Positions 27,659 to 35,482 of a stretch of 49,755 bases of DNA are shown piece by piece. Source of the DNA: JBGSKV01 sp041740975 (lineage in GTDB: Bacteria > Bdellovibrionota_B > Oligoflexia > Oligoflexales > JALZUQ01); the NCBI GenBank assembly GCA_041740975.1, contig JBGSKV010000098.1, positions 1-49,755 of the forward strand, read 5' to 3'. Under the pieces are notes generated by a model that saw nothing but the letters and a program-made list of their open reading frames with translations, was not told the origin of the DNA and did not search any database. The position numbers and the translations under genes were made by a program. The stretch's first letter is position 1; every line of letters begins with the position of its first letter.

Positions 27659-28672
27659 GTAATTTCTCTTGTCATTGATTCGCCATTTATACCGCCAGTT
27701 GAAAGCACTCGTAAAACGCAATGCAAACACACTTCGATCGTTAAAATTAGCCGAAAAGTGTTTTCGTTTCCAATCACCATCGGGACCTGAAGAATCTATA
27801 AAGGAAGCGAAATAATCTCCCGCGCCTTTAAAATTGTCCATTTTTTTTGCCGCGTTATCGAAATCAGAGTAATACCAAAAAACAATTCTATTCGCTTCAA
27901 GCTTGGTTTCACTGACCTTCATAAAATGGCGAGGGTCATTTACAAACCTTATCATACATTCCTGCAACATCTTGCGCACTGTCTCAGGACGAAAGGCGAC
28001 ATCTCGAATCGGAGGACAGCTGCGAGCCGCACAATTGACTGCCGCATGAATTCGGGGATCGGGAACCCGAACGCGTGCTATAGCCAATTCGAGTGGAAAA
28101 CCCGACCGACCAGGCTTCATTTTACTTCGAATTAATCCATGTTCAAGCCCATCTAAAGTGATCTGCATTCCACCTAAAGGCAAACTGTACCTTTGGTTCG
28201 ACCAAATATCATCGATCAAATCCAATGAATTGACCTGTATTTTCAGAAAATCATTTGATCCTACTGATATCTTCTTGTCACGCGCATATTTCAGAATATT
28301 GTAAATCATGCCGGCGTTATAAAGGTTAATGTAGATCGCCAAGCGCGCATCGTCATCTAACTCTGCAAGTTTGAGTTTATTGTGCCCCAAAATAAATGAA
28401 TCTAACGTTGCAAAATCTTTTTCCATCCCCAAATAAGCAACGCCTTCACTGCCAGCTACATGCAGCTTGAGCAATTTATCCCACTGCAATACCTGCACAT
28501 CATATTCATGCAGGGTCGGTGTTTTTATTTTTTGAATGACATGAAGAAGTGTTTTATCACCCTTAGGTTTTTCTTCTTTTAGTAATGAACGATCTCGTTG
28601 ATCTTTAAGGACCTGAGCGGCCGATACCTGGCATAAACATACTAAACTTAAGGCTATGATTAGTGTTCTCAT
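27650..28672 (-). CDS. Exported DUF547 protein
   Basis: 340 residues with a signal peptide cut after SAA (about residue 19). The DUF547 domain is clear: AIYINLYNAGMIYNIL, LPLGGMQITLDGLEHGLIR, DPRIHAAVNCAARSCPPIRDVAF with a conserved His and Cys pair, consistent with its suggested distant link to papain-like enzymes. Molecular role unknown; the protein should be periplasmic. GGAG precedes the ATG. It may share a transcript with panE-hldE upstream (36-base gap). Confidence 0.85.
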   Translation of the reverse strand: MRTLIIALSLVCLCQVSAAQVLKDQRDRSLLKEEKPKGDKTLLHVIQKIKTPTLHEYDVQVLQWDKLLKLHVAGSEGVAYLGMEKDFATLDSFILGHNKLKLAELDDDARLAIYINLYNAGMIYNILKYARDKKISVGSNDFLKIQVNSLDLIDDIWSNQRYSLPLGGMQITLDGLEHGLIRSKMKPGRSGFPLELAIARVRVPDPRIHAAVNCAARSCPPIRDVAFRPETVRKMLQECMIRFVNDPRHFMKVSETKLEANRIVFWYYSDFDNAAKKMDNFKGAGDYFASFIDSSGPDGDWKRKHFSANFNDRSVFALRFTSAFNWRYKWRINDKRNYSG

Positions 28673-28708
28673 AACACTATCTCCAAGGACGCCTGCATCC
28701 TATAAGTC

Positions 28709-29581
28709 TTAAGTTTTAGAATCAAGTATTTGTCCATGCAGCTTCTTTAGCATGGAATAGCCTGTGAGATTGCTAACAATTCCCGATAAGTAATCGAGCT
28801 CCATTGGTCTCTTACTCCTTAAGTCTACCACCATGGAATTTGTGTTGCCTTTAGTAAGTGTTAAAACAGCTTTCAAGTACGCCTGAAACTCAGCCTTGGT
28901 TGCGCGAACATCTGCAGGATACAAAACTCCAAGCAAATCAAAGCTTTCCTCCATTAAGAGTTGAAGTTCATTTTGGTGAAGCCATACTTCTTCGTTCGTG
29001 GTCAAGTTATAGGCCGCTGTGAGAGTGTTCATGACGAGGTTTGCAAACAATTTCATCTGAATATCGCGCAATATGTTTTCGCTTCGACTAAAAAGCGATG
29101 AGGATTGAAGGTGGCAGCTCAGCATGTGCTCGTATTCGCCCAGGGCAAAATAGACCTTTGGCTGCACAGTATGAAGTCTACAAACATCCTCCGATTGCTT
29201 AGACGCACCAAAGACAACGACTCCCCGATGCCAATGAAATTTTGAGTATAAAGAAGATAATTTTTTAATTTCTGGATCGATATAACCATTACAAAGGACA
29301 AGCATTGTCGAACCGGCAGCCATCAGAGGTAAATATTGAGCGACCGATTTCTCTAAATCAAACGCTTTTACTGCAAAGATAAAAAGCCCCTTTGAATCAG
29401 GCGTTGAGGGAGGAAGTTCGAACTTCGCAGTCAGCGTTTGATCTTGATTCAAAAGTACAAGGTTTCCCGAAACTGGGCCCGTTCGTCCATGTAAATAGAC
29501 CGTGCCCACCATTGAAAGAGAAATGGCCACTGTTGTTCCAACAGCTCCATCGCCGATGACATGCGTTGCAAAATCTTTCAT
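28709..29581 (-). CDS. panE: Ketopantoate reductase family protein
   Basis: 290 residues. N-terminal Rossmann motif IGDGAVGTTVAISL; C-terminal helical domain with the catalytic Lys in MKLFANLVMNTLTAAYN and the substrate block NTNSMVVDLRSKRPMELDYLSG, which matches E. coli PanE's SSM-x2-D and the Glu of TEIDY. It should reduce 2-dehydropantoate to pantoate with NADPH for coenzyme A synthesis; PanE-like paralogues with other substrates exist, so the symbol is probable, not certain. Starts inside the hldE stop codon (ATGA), an unusual pairing with LPS synthesis. Confidence 0.8.
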   Translation of the reverse strand: MKDFATHVIGDGAVGTTVAISLSMVGTVYLHGRTGPVSGNLVLLNQDQTLTAKFELPPSTPDSKGLFIFAVKAFDLEKSVAQYLPLMAAGSTMLVLCNGYIDPEIKKLSSLYSKFHWHRGVVVFGASKQSEDVCRLHTVQPKVYFALGEYEHMLSCHLQSSSLFSRSENILRDIQMKLFANLVMNTLTAAYNLTTNEEVWLHQNELQLLMEESFDLLGVLYPADVRATKAEFQAYLKAVLTLTKGNTNSMVVDLRSKRPMELDYLSGIVSNLTGYSMLKKLHGQILDSKT

Positions 29582-31044
29582 TGCAGATTTTTTGGCAAAT
29601 CGTGAATACGTTTAATAATGGTTGTGGTAGAAATCCCTGGCGTGAACTGAATACTATCCACTTCTCCTCCGGCGTTCTCGACGACATCTCGACCAACGAT
29701 GTCGGCTTTGTCCCAGTCCGCACCTTTAACCAATACGTCAGGCACAATAGTCTGAATCAATCGCAGTGGCGTGTCTTCGTCAAAAACAATCACAGCGTCA
29801 ATGCAACTTAGTGCGGCCAAAACGCGAGCACGTTGCCCGCAGGCAATGATCGGACGCGATTTGCCTTTGTTTCTTTGCACGGATTCGTCGGAGTTCAATC
29901 CGACGACAAGCATATCGCCACGAGCACGTGCCGCTTCAAGATAATCCACATGGCCAGCATGCAATAGATCGAAGCAACCATTGGTAAAGACTATTTTCTT
30001 GCCGTCACGACCGCGAGCTACAAACTGTTCCTTCGTCATGATTTTATTTTTTGTTTCACTCGGCAGGCCACCAGCGTTCGTCAGCTTATCAAACTCTTTA
30101 AGAAAGATTGGCTGTGTTCCTCTCTTCCGAACGACCACACTGGCCGCAAAATTTGCCAGCTCCATGGCTGCAGGAAAACTTTCTCCCGCACCCAATGACA
30201 TGGCCATGACAGCAAGCACTGTGTCGCCGGCGCCTGAAACATCGAACACTTCCTGTGCGAGAGCCTGGAGGGTTGATGTTTTTCCATCCGCACTTGCCCA
30301 GACCATACCTTTTGACCCCATTGTCACAAGGGCATTCTTAAATTTATAACGATCCAAAAGAGCGTTTGCCAATTTCACGGGATCTGGTTTCTCTGATTCA
30401 TCGCAGCCGAGTGCAATGCAGGCTTCCTGATAATTCGGCGTCACCAAAAACGCTCCACTGTATTTTGTAAAATCAGCCGACTTCGGATCTATGATCACGG
30501 GAATATTTTTAGAGGCACACTTTTCAAGAATCTTTTGACAAAAATAAGCTGTCAAGTAGCCCTTATTATAGTCGCTAAGTACGACGATTTGGAAGTCCTC
30601 CACTCGGAAATCATCCAAGATTCGATCGCTGTCTTTTTCAGACAAAGGTTTTGGCCCCTCGAAATCAATACGAGCGATTTGTTGGCTACTTGTGACAATC
30701 CTTGTCTTCTTGACCGTTGGCATATCGGAGCGAACCAGTAACCCGGTCGTATCGATCGAAAGAAGTTTTAAACTCGACTTAAGCTTTTCGGCTGTTTCGT
30801 CGTTTCCAACATGACTAAATAAACTGACATCACACTCAGAACTTTTTATGTTCAACGCTACGTTTGCGGCTCCGCCAGGGGTACAAGTGGTGTTTTTAAC
30901 GCTGTGCACGGGCACTGGAGCTTCGGGAGAAATCCGTTTCACATCGCCCCACAAATATTCATCGAGCATCACATCACCGAAAACGGCAATTTTAATCTGG
31001 AATTTAACCCACGGCAGGTTTTGTAAGTTTAAAGAATTTTTCAT
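29578..31044 (-). CDS. hldE: Bifunctional heptose-7-P kinase/heptose-1-P adenylyltransferase
   Basis: 488 residues, two domains as in E. coli HldE. The N-terminal PfkB-type kinase (about 1-325) has GDVMLDEYLWGDVKRISPE, GGAANVALNI and the catalytic DVSGAGDTVLAVMA. The C-terminal nucleotidyltransferase (about 350-488) has FTNGCFDLLHAGHVDYL with the HxGH site and GLNSDESVQRNKG. It makes ADP-heptose for the LPS inner core, so the organism builds a heptose-containing LPS. hldD and gmhA are not in the window. First gene of the set running hldE, panE and possibly the DUF547 gene. Confidence 0.95.
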   Translation of the reverse strand: MKNSLNLQNLPWVKFQIKIAVFGDVMLDEYLWGDVKRISPEAPVPVHSVKNTTCTPGGAANVALNIKSSECDVSLFSHVGNDETAEKLKSSLKLLSIDTTGLLVRSDMPTVKKTRIVTSSQQIARIDFEGPKPLSEKDSDRILDDFRVEDFQIVVLSDYNKGYLTAYFCQKILEKCASKNIPVIIDPKSADFTKYSGAFLVTPNYQEACIALGCDESEKPDPVKLANALLDRYKFKNALVTMGSKGMVWASADGKTSTLQALAQEVFDVSGAGDTVLAVMAMSLGAGESFPAAMELANFAASVVVRKRGTQPIFLKEFDKLTNAGGLPSETKNKIMTKEQFVARGRDGKKIVFTNGCFDLLHAGHVDYLEAARARGDMLVVGLNSDESVQRNKGKSRPIIACGQRARVLAALSCIDAVIVFDEDTPLRLIQTIVPDVLVKGADWDKADIVGRDVVENAGGEVDSIQFTPGISTTTIIKRIHDLPKNLQ

Positions 31045-31275
31045 TATTCGGGTTCCAACTTCATTTTAAAAAACTAGTGTTACACATTAACTTGTTTATA
31101 GTCAAAATCCCACAGCGAGACAAGCCAATCATTTCAGATATTTATAGACATTCGTGACAGGCATTCTCCAATGCCATCAGCATTTTTGGGAGCATTTGAC
31201 CCTAGAATTATCGAGACCTTTTCGCAGCAATACACCTCGTGGCGAGGCGACACATTCATTTTGACATTCGTTCTC

Positions 31276-31312
31276 GTCAGGACTTTGGCGGCTATAGTGT
31301 CAGGACTTTGGC
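31276..31312 (+). repeat. Paired 14-bp direct repeats upstream of sigma-54 promoter
   Basis: GTCAGGACTTTGGC occurs at 31276-31289 and again at 31299-31312, a 23-base period (about two helical turns). The pair lies about 75-110 bases upstream of the -24/-12 element, where enhancer sites for sigma-54 activators sit. An activator-binding site is inferred from position and spacing. Confidence 0.55.
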
Positions 31313-31385
31313 CCTAACGGTAATTTTTGTGGCAGATTTCTGGCACACAAAATCGGAAAGCCAAGCGTAGCGCTACTTCCAAAAA

Positions 31386-31401
31386 TGGCACGTTCTTTGC
31401 T
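31386..31401 (+). promoter_or_regulatory. Consensus sigma-54 (RpoN) promoter
   Basis: TGGCACG-TTCT-TTGCT matches the -24/-12 consensus TGGCACG-N4-TTGCW at every fixed base, with exactly 10 bases between the invariant GG (31387-31388) and GC (31399-31400). The start of transcription would be near 31412, leaving a leader of about 130 bases before the first ATG at 31542. Whole 31045-31541 gap: this promoter, the direct repeats upstream, and the promoter region of hldE on the other strand; no gene. Confidence 0.85.
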
Positions 31402-31541
31402 TGGTAGTAATTGCTTAGCAAATTTTATCAGGCAGAACTCACACCGCGCAGTCGCAGTTCAAGCGATCCAAAAGTATGCGCATTCGAGTGAATTCGGTCC
31501 AGCCTGACAAATCGCCCCCAACAAACATTTAAGGTGAAACC

Positions 31542-32540
31542 ATGAGCAAAGACGTTCTAAGCCAAATGCCGTCCCATTCAACGCCAACAACTGCTGCCAA
31601 CAATGCACCTAAGCTGAACGTGTGCGCTCATGCAGTGGCCATGCCCCTCGGTCTCGTTGCGCTACCGGACGCCAATATGCAGAAGATTTATCAAGTCATA
31701 AAAAAAGTAGCGACCACCAACGCTTGCATTCTGATCGTTGGCGAAGTTGGCACAGGAAAAAAGACTCTCGGCCAATTGGTTCATCACCTGTCGAATCGAG
31801 CGGCGGAAGCGACAGTAGTCAATATTTCCGAAATGGAACGGGACAGCCAAGTTGGCCAACTCCTCGATGCGATCAATGACGCCGCCGGTTCTACCGTCAT
31901 CATCGAAAACATAGATAAGTTAACAGAAACAGCTCAGATTCAGTTTAATGCCATTCTCAAAAATCAGATCACGTTGCCAAAGCCAACGCGAATCGTGGTC
32001 ACAACGGAAGCCGATTTGGCTCAGGCGATTCGGTCAGGTTCTTTTTTCAAGGAGCTCTACTATCGCCTGAACGTGATTCGCCTGGAGGTACCGGCATTGC
32101 GTCAACGCAAGTCCGACATTTTGCCGCTTGCTCAACATTTTCTGACACAACTAACGAACAATCAAGCTTGCCGATTCACAATGATGGCCGAGCAAGCCAT
32201 TCTAAAACACGGATGGTCTGGCAACTTGCAGGAACTACGCAATATCATAAAACGCGCTTGCCTTTTAGCATCTGGTCCGGAAATCAGTCATGAAAATCTT
32301 GAAATAGGCACCATTCTTACAGAAGACAATCACTGGGTCGATCATTTACCAGTGGGAAGCACTTTGAAAGAAGTTGAAACTAAATTTATTCTCAAAACCA
32401 TTTCCCATCACAATGGCAATCGCACCCATAGCGCCAAGACTCTTGGCATTAGCTTGCGTACCCTTCGAAACAAAATTAATGAATTTCAAATTGAAGGTCT
32501 CGACGTCGCCGAGCCTACCAAAGGAAGAGCATTAGCATGA
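31542..32540 (+). CDS. FlrC/FleR-like AAA+ protein with degenerate sigma-54 activator core
   Basis: 332 residues, no receiver domain. The AAA+ part aligns with flagellar regulators of the FlrC/FleR kind: VATTNACILIVGEVGTGKKT (Walker A, 67-74), ELYYRLNVIRLEVPALRQRKSD (in part), HGWSGNLQELRNIIKRA. A C-terminal Fis-type helix-turn-helix (about 274-315; GNRTHSAKTLGISLRTLR) is well kept. Missing or changed: the GAFTGA loop that contacts sigma-54 and about 25 residues around it; Walker B reads VIIENID where LLDE is expected; the first arginine finger is Phe (FFKELYYRL). It probably binds DNA but should not open sigma-54 promoters. First gene of a four-gene operon behind a sigma-54 promoter; AAGGTG precedes the ATG. 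Confidence 0.85.
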   Translation: MSKDVLSQMPSHSTPTTAANNAPKLNVCAHAVAMPLGLVALPDANMQKIYQVIKKVATTNACILIVGEVGTGKKTLGQLVHHLSNRAAEATVVNISEMERDSQVGQLLDAINDAAGSTVIIENIDKLTETAQIQFNAILKNQITLPKPTRIVVTTEADLAQAIRSGSFFKELYYRLNVIRLEVPALRQRKSDILPLAQHFLTQLTNNQACRFTMMAEQAILKHGWSGNLQELRNIIKRACLLASGPEISHENLEIGTILTEDNHWVDHLPVGSTLKEVETKFILKTISHHNGNRTHSAKTLGISLRTLRNKINEFQIEGLDVAEPTKGRALA

Positions 32541-33352
32541 TTAGATTTTTCATTATCATCGCCTTTTTATTTGAGGCGAATATCGCTTGGGGTGAAGCAC
32601 CACCCCCGCCCGCACAACCGGCTGCAAGCGGACAAATGGCCTCATTACTAGAGTACAAAAAGTCCATGCAGATTCACTATGAATCTCGATTAGCGGAAGT
32701 CATTTCGGCAATCGTAGGCTCGAGCAATGCAGAAGTGCGAGTTAATGTCGATGTCACCGCCACGAATACTGAGGAAACTGTCTCGGATTTTGATCCAGAC
32801 AAATCAATCATCACAAGCGAGAAAGCAGTCGGTGCTAACCGCGATGAAAGTATTCAGTACGAGACCAAGAAAATGGTCACTAAAAAGGTTGCGCCATTCG
32901 GTAGTGTTCGAAATATCTCGGTAGCGCTCCTGATCAATGAGAAGTTTTTTGCTGACATGAACGATACGCAAAGAACAGAAGTCATGTCCCGACTGGAAGA
33001 TATCATCCAAAAAACAGTCGGATTTGACGCGGTGCGCGGCGATAGCATTGCGATTCACCCGACGAAGTTAATGGTATATAAAAGCGACTTTATCTCGCCC
33101 GCACTCGAGACCACCTCATCCTACCTGTTTTACGGATATGTTGCGGCCGGACTTTTGATTTTTGCCTTAGGCGGCCTTATATTCTTCCTCTTTCATCGCG
33201 GCATGCCTCCGATCAAGGAAGCCGTTAACGGGGAATTTCAAGGTCTTGAAAACAACGACCCGTCGCCTGATCTCAATCAGAAGCTAAAATACTTTGCGCG
33301 ACATCATCCAGATCAAACCGTAACCGCACTGCGCAAAATCTTGCGCTCCTAA
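32537..33352 (+). CDS. Truncated FliF-like (MS-ring) protein
   Basis: 271 residues against about 550 for flagellar FliF. A signal peptide (to about residue 19) and Pro-rich linker replace the first membrane helix and the RBM1/RBM2 ring domains. What remains is an RBM3-like domain (about 35-180): YESRLAEVISAIVGSSNAEV, TEETVSDFDPDKSIITSEKA, as in FliF; then one membrane helix (196-219) and a cytoplasmic tail ending KYFARHHPDQTVTALRKIL, like the FliG-binding end of FliF. It overlaps the previous gene by ATGA. A ring-forming or anchoring role in the inner membrane is inferred. It is a separately evolved paralogue, not a frameshifted gene: no FliF N-terminal coding is found upstream. Confidence 0.78.
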   Translation: MIRFFIIIAFLFEANIAWGEAPPPPAQPAASGQMASLLEYKKSMQIHYESRLAEVISAIVGSSNAEVRVNVDVTATNTEETVSDFDPDKSIITSEKAVGANRDESIQYETKKMVTKKVAPFGSVRNISVALLINEKFFADMNDTQRTEVMSRLEDIIQKTVGFDAVRGDSIAIHPTKLMVYKSDFISPALETTSSYLFYGYVAAGLLIFALGGLIFFLFHRGMPPIKEAVNGEFQGLENNDPSPDLNQKLKYFARHHPDQTVTALRKILRS

Positions 33353-33363
33353 GGATTAACTTT

Positions 33364-33825
33364 ATGGATAAACAAACTGTACTAACTTCTTTCGGTCAAG
33401 GCTTTAGTGAGGGATATGCTAGCGCTCAAAGTCGTCATCACCAACTTGAACTTCAAATGCGCGCACTTTTACGTGAGTTGAAAGACTCTAAACAAGATCT
33501 TATTTTAGAGGCCGCATCCGAAATCGGTGCCAACGTTCGAAAAGTTTGCTGGAATTTGATTCGTAAGCACCTCTGTGCTCACCCGGAAGATATCGCAAGT
33601 GTCGTTGCCGAAACTTTGAAAAACAAGTCCCATTGTCTTGTAGTGATTGCTGCTCACCCATCTACCGCTGAAAAATTTCGCCCTTTCCTTGACGAATCGC
33701 TTTGCAAAGTTGAGTCGGATGCGACGATTGTGCCAGGCGACTTCGAGGTTCACACAGAAGCGATCAAACGAAGCTTGTCCGAAATCATTGGAATCGAACT
33801 CCGTAGAACTGAGGCCAAATCATGA
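33364..33825 (+). CDS. FliH-like protein, short form
   Basis: 153 residues. An N-terminal helix with GQGFSEGYASAQ (a Gly-spaced helix like FliH's GxxxG region), a long helix, then a C-terminal domain resembling FliH/YscL: LEAASEIGANVRKVCWNLI, HPEDIASVVAETLKN, and DATIVPGDFEVHTEAIKRSLSEII, which aligns with the D-x-L-xPGG-x-V-T-E-x-G-x-I-D-x-S-L end of FliH. In flagella FliH controls the FliI export ATPase; no fliI is here. AGGA lies 9 bases before the ATG, and the stop overlaps the next gene (ATGA). Confidence 0.7.
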   Translation: MDKQTVLTSFGQGFSEGYASAQSRHHQLELQMRALLRELKDSKQDLILEAASEIGANVRKVCWNLIRKHLCAHPEDIASVVAETLKNKSHCLVVIAAHPSTAEKFRPFLDESLCKVESDATIVPGDFEVHTEAIKRSLSEIIGIELRRTEAKS

Positions 33826-34373
33826 AAAAGTTTGTCATTATGGCAATGGTAACGCTCAGCACCGCATCCTTTGCTGAGCAAGACATTCTGGATCAAAATA
33901 GAAAGCTGATCGGGGAGCTGACGGACATGGTTACCAGAAAAACCAGTGAAGCGCCTGATAAAGAACTGATTCAAAAGCAAGAGCGCTTGATTGAACGCGC
34001 CAACCTGCAAGCCGAATATCTGAAGAAACTCGAGAAAAACTTGGAAGCTCTCAACTCAACATTAGAGCGCAAAATGAAAGACATGAATGCCCAACAAGCT
34101 CGCATGAATGAAACTATTTTGGCTGAGAAGCAACTCCAGAACCAAAAAGCTCAACGCATTGCGGGAGTATATGAGAATATGCAACCTCAAAAGGCTGGCG
34201 CCGTGATTAAAGATATGGATGAGAAAATGGCGACCACGATCCTTCAGAGAATCAATCAACGTCAGGCCGGAAAAATCCTGGAAACTCTACCGCCAAGCCT
34301 ATCATTGCGTTATACGAAGCTTATTTTAAGTTGGTCGGCAAAAACACCGTCAGGTACCAACGCTAGCCATTGA
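33822..34373 (+). CDS. MotE-like periplasmic coiled-coil protein
   Basis: 183 residues: signal peptide (cut after SFA, about 18), a long charged coiled coil (about 25-115) and a C-terminal helical domain of MgtE-N/FliG-M type with VYENMQPQKAGAVIKDMDEKMA and RINQRQAGKILETLPP. This is the architecture of MotE, the chaperone that stabilises the periplasmic part of MotB-type stators in other bacteria. Last gene of the operon, coupled to the FliH-like gene by a 4-base overlap. No motA/motB is present here. No clear terminator follows. Confidence 0.75.
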   Translation: MKKFVIMAMVTLSTASFAEQDILDQNRKLIGELTDMVTRKTSEAPDKELIQKQERLIERANLQAEYLKKLEKNLEALNSTLERKMKDMNAQQARMNETILAEKQLQNQKAQRIAGVYENMQPQKAGAVIKDMDEKMATTILQRINQRQAGKILETLPPSLSLRYTKLILSWSAKTPSGTNASH

Positions 34374-34523
34374 TGGGTAACTTACTTCGTCGAGTGGCTC
34401 TTCCATAATGACGTAGATTGCCTTCGTCTCATTTTTCGTTAGCATTTTAGATAGTAGATCGCTCGACAAAACCAAGCCTAAAGCCAAGTTCAAAATGAGA
34501 AACGCCAGACCAAATGTTTTCAT
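34350..34523 (-). CDS. Possible 57-residue membrane-anchored protein
   Basis: From ATG 34523 (GTGAGTGG in front), the frame encodes a single N-terminal membrane helix or uncleaved signal (FGLAFLILNLALGLVLSS) and a short polar tail with IYVIMEEPLDE. It overlaps the end of the MotE-like gene by 24 bases on the opposite strand. The hydrophobic start is convincing, but there is no family to confirm it. Confidence 0.4.
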   Translation of the reverse strand: MKTFGLAFLILNLALGLVLSSDLLSKMLTKNETKAIYVIMEEPLDEVSYPSMASVGT

Positions 34524-34699
34524 AAATCCACTCACCCTAAATCAACGTCCATAACTCCTTTTCGGTAGGCACGCACGAAGAGCTGACCCTCCAGGGGATA
34601 AAAGCGTATTCAGGCGTATACAAACTCCTGACATTATTCTTCCGCCTTAAAACCCTACATTATGACAGGGGGTTCTTCTGACCGGCAGCGGAACATCAC

Positions 34700-35482
34700 T
34701 TAGTCCAATGCGCCGACCGGAATCCCCATCACATGGTATCCGCCATCGACGTGCAAGACTTCACCCGTCGTTCCCGCTGACATATCACTTAGAAGAAATG
34801 CCGTAGATTTGGCGACATCGGTTTGAGTAACGTTACGACCAAGCGGAGAGCCCTTGGCATAGAAGCCGAGCATTTTCGAAAAATCACCGACTGCGGATGC
34901 GGCCAAGGTTTTGATCGGTCCCGCACTGATCGCGTTGACGCGAATATTCTTTTGACCAAGATCATATGCGACATATTTCATTGTCATTTCCAAAGCGGAC
35001 TTGCAAACGCCCATCATATTGTAACCAGGAACAACACGCTCGCCACCGTAGTAACTCATCGTTACTATGGATCCACCGTCAGTCATAAGTTCACTGGCGG
35101 CGCGACTGGTCGCAATCAAACTATAGCAACTAATGTCCATAGCTTGTTTAAATCCTTCGCGGCTGGCTTGCAGTGTTGGGCATCGAATATCATCAACTGT
35201 GGCAAAGGCAATGGAATGCACAAGAAAATCAATCTTACCCCACGCCTGCTTAATCTTAGCGAAAAATTCGGTGACACTTTCATCCTTGCTGACATCGCAT
35301 GGCAAAACGATTTCGTAGCCTAGTGGGTCCGTAACTTTGCGAACGCGTTGTTCCATCTTGCCATCGGGTAGATGACTAAAAGCGAGATCGGCGCCTTGCT
35401 CATGCAAATACTGAGCGACTCCTGCCGCAATCGAAAGGTGATTGGCCACACCCATGATGACACCTTTTTTTCCTTTAAACAT
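34700..35482 (-). CDS. fabI: Enoyl-[acyl-carrier-protein] reductase (NADH)
   Basis: 260 residues, a short-chain dehydrogenase of FabI type. Cofactor motif GVANHLSIAAGVA (FabI's G-x5-S-I-A), HSIAFA, and the active site SYYGGERVVPGYNMMGVCK with Tyr154 and Lys161 (the Y-x6-K pair; Tyr144 matches E. coli Tyr146). C-terminus has EVLHVDGGYHVMG. It performs the last reduction of each fatty-acid elongation cycle and is the triclosan target class. GGGAGA precedes the ATG. It overlaps the upstream glycosyltransferase gene by 8 bases as the last gene of a glpK-led operon. Confidence 0.95.
   Translation of the reverse strand: MFKGKKGVIMGVANHLSIAAGVAQYLHEQGADLAFSHLPDGKMEQRVRKVTDPLGYEIVLPCDVSKDESVTEFFAKIKQAWGKIDFLVHSIAFATVDDIRCPTLQASREGFKQAMDISCYSLIATSRAASELMTDGGSIVTMSYYGGERVVPGYNMMGVCKSALEMTMKYVAYDLGQKNIRVNAISAGPIKTLAASAVGDFSKMLGFYAKGSPLGRNVTQTDVAKSTAFLLSDMSAGTTGEVLHVDGGYHVMGIPVGALD

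Noticed and set aside
34823..35323. 166-residue frame opposite fabI
   Set aside because: fabI is unmistakable on the minus strand; the plus-strand frame has His/Asn-rich shadow composition and no motif.
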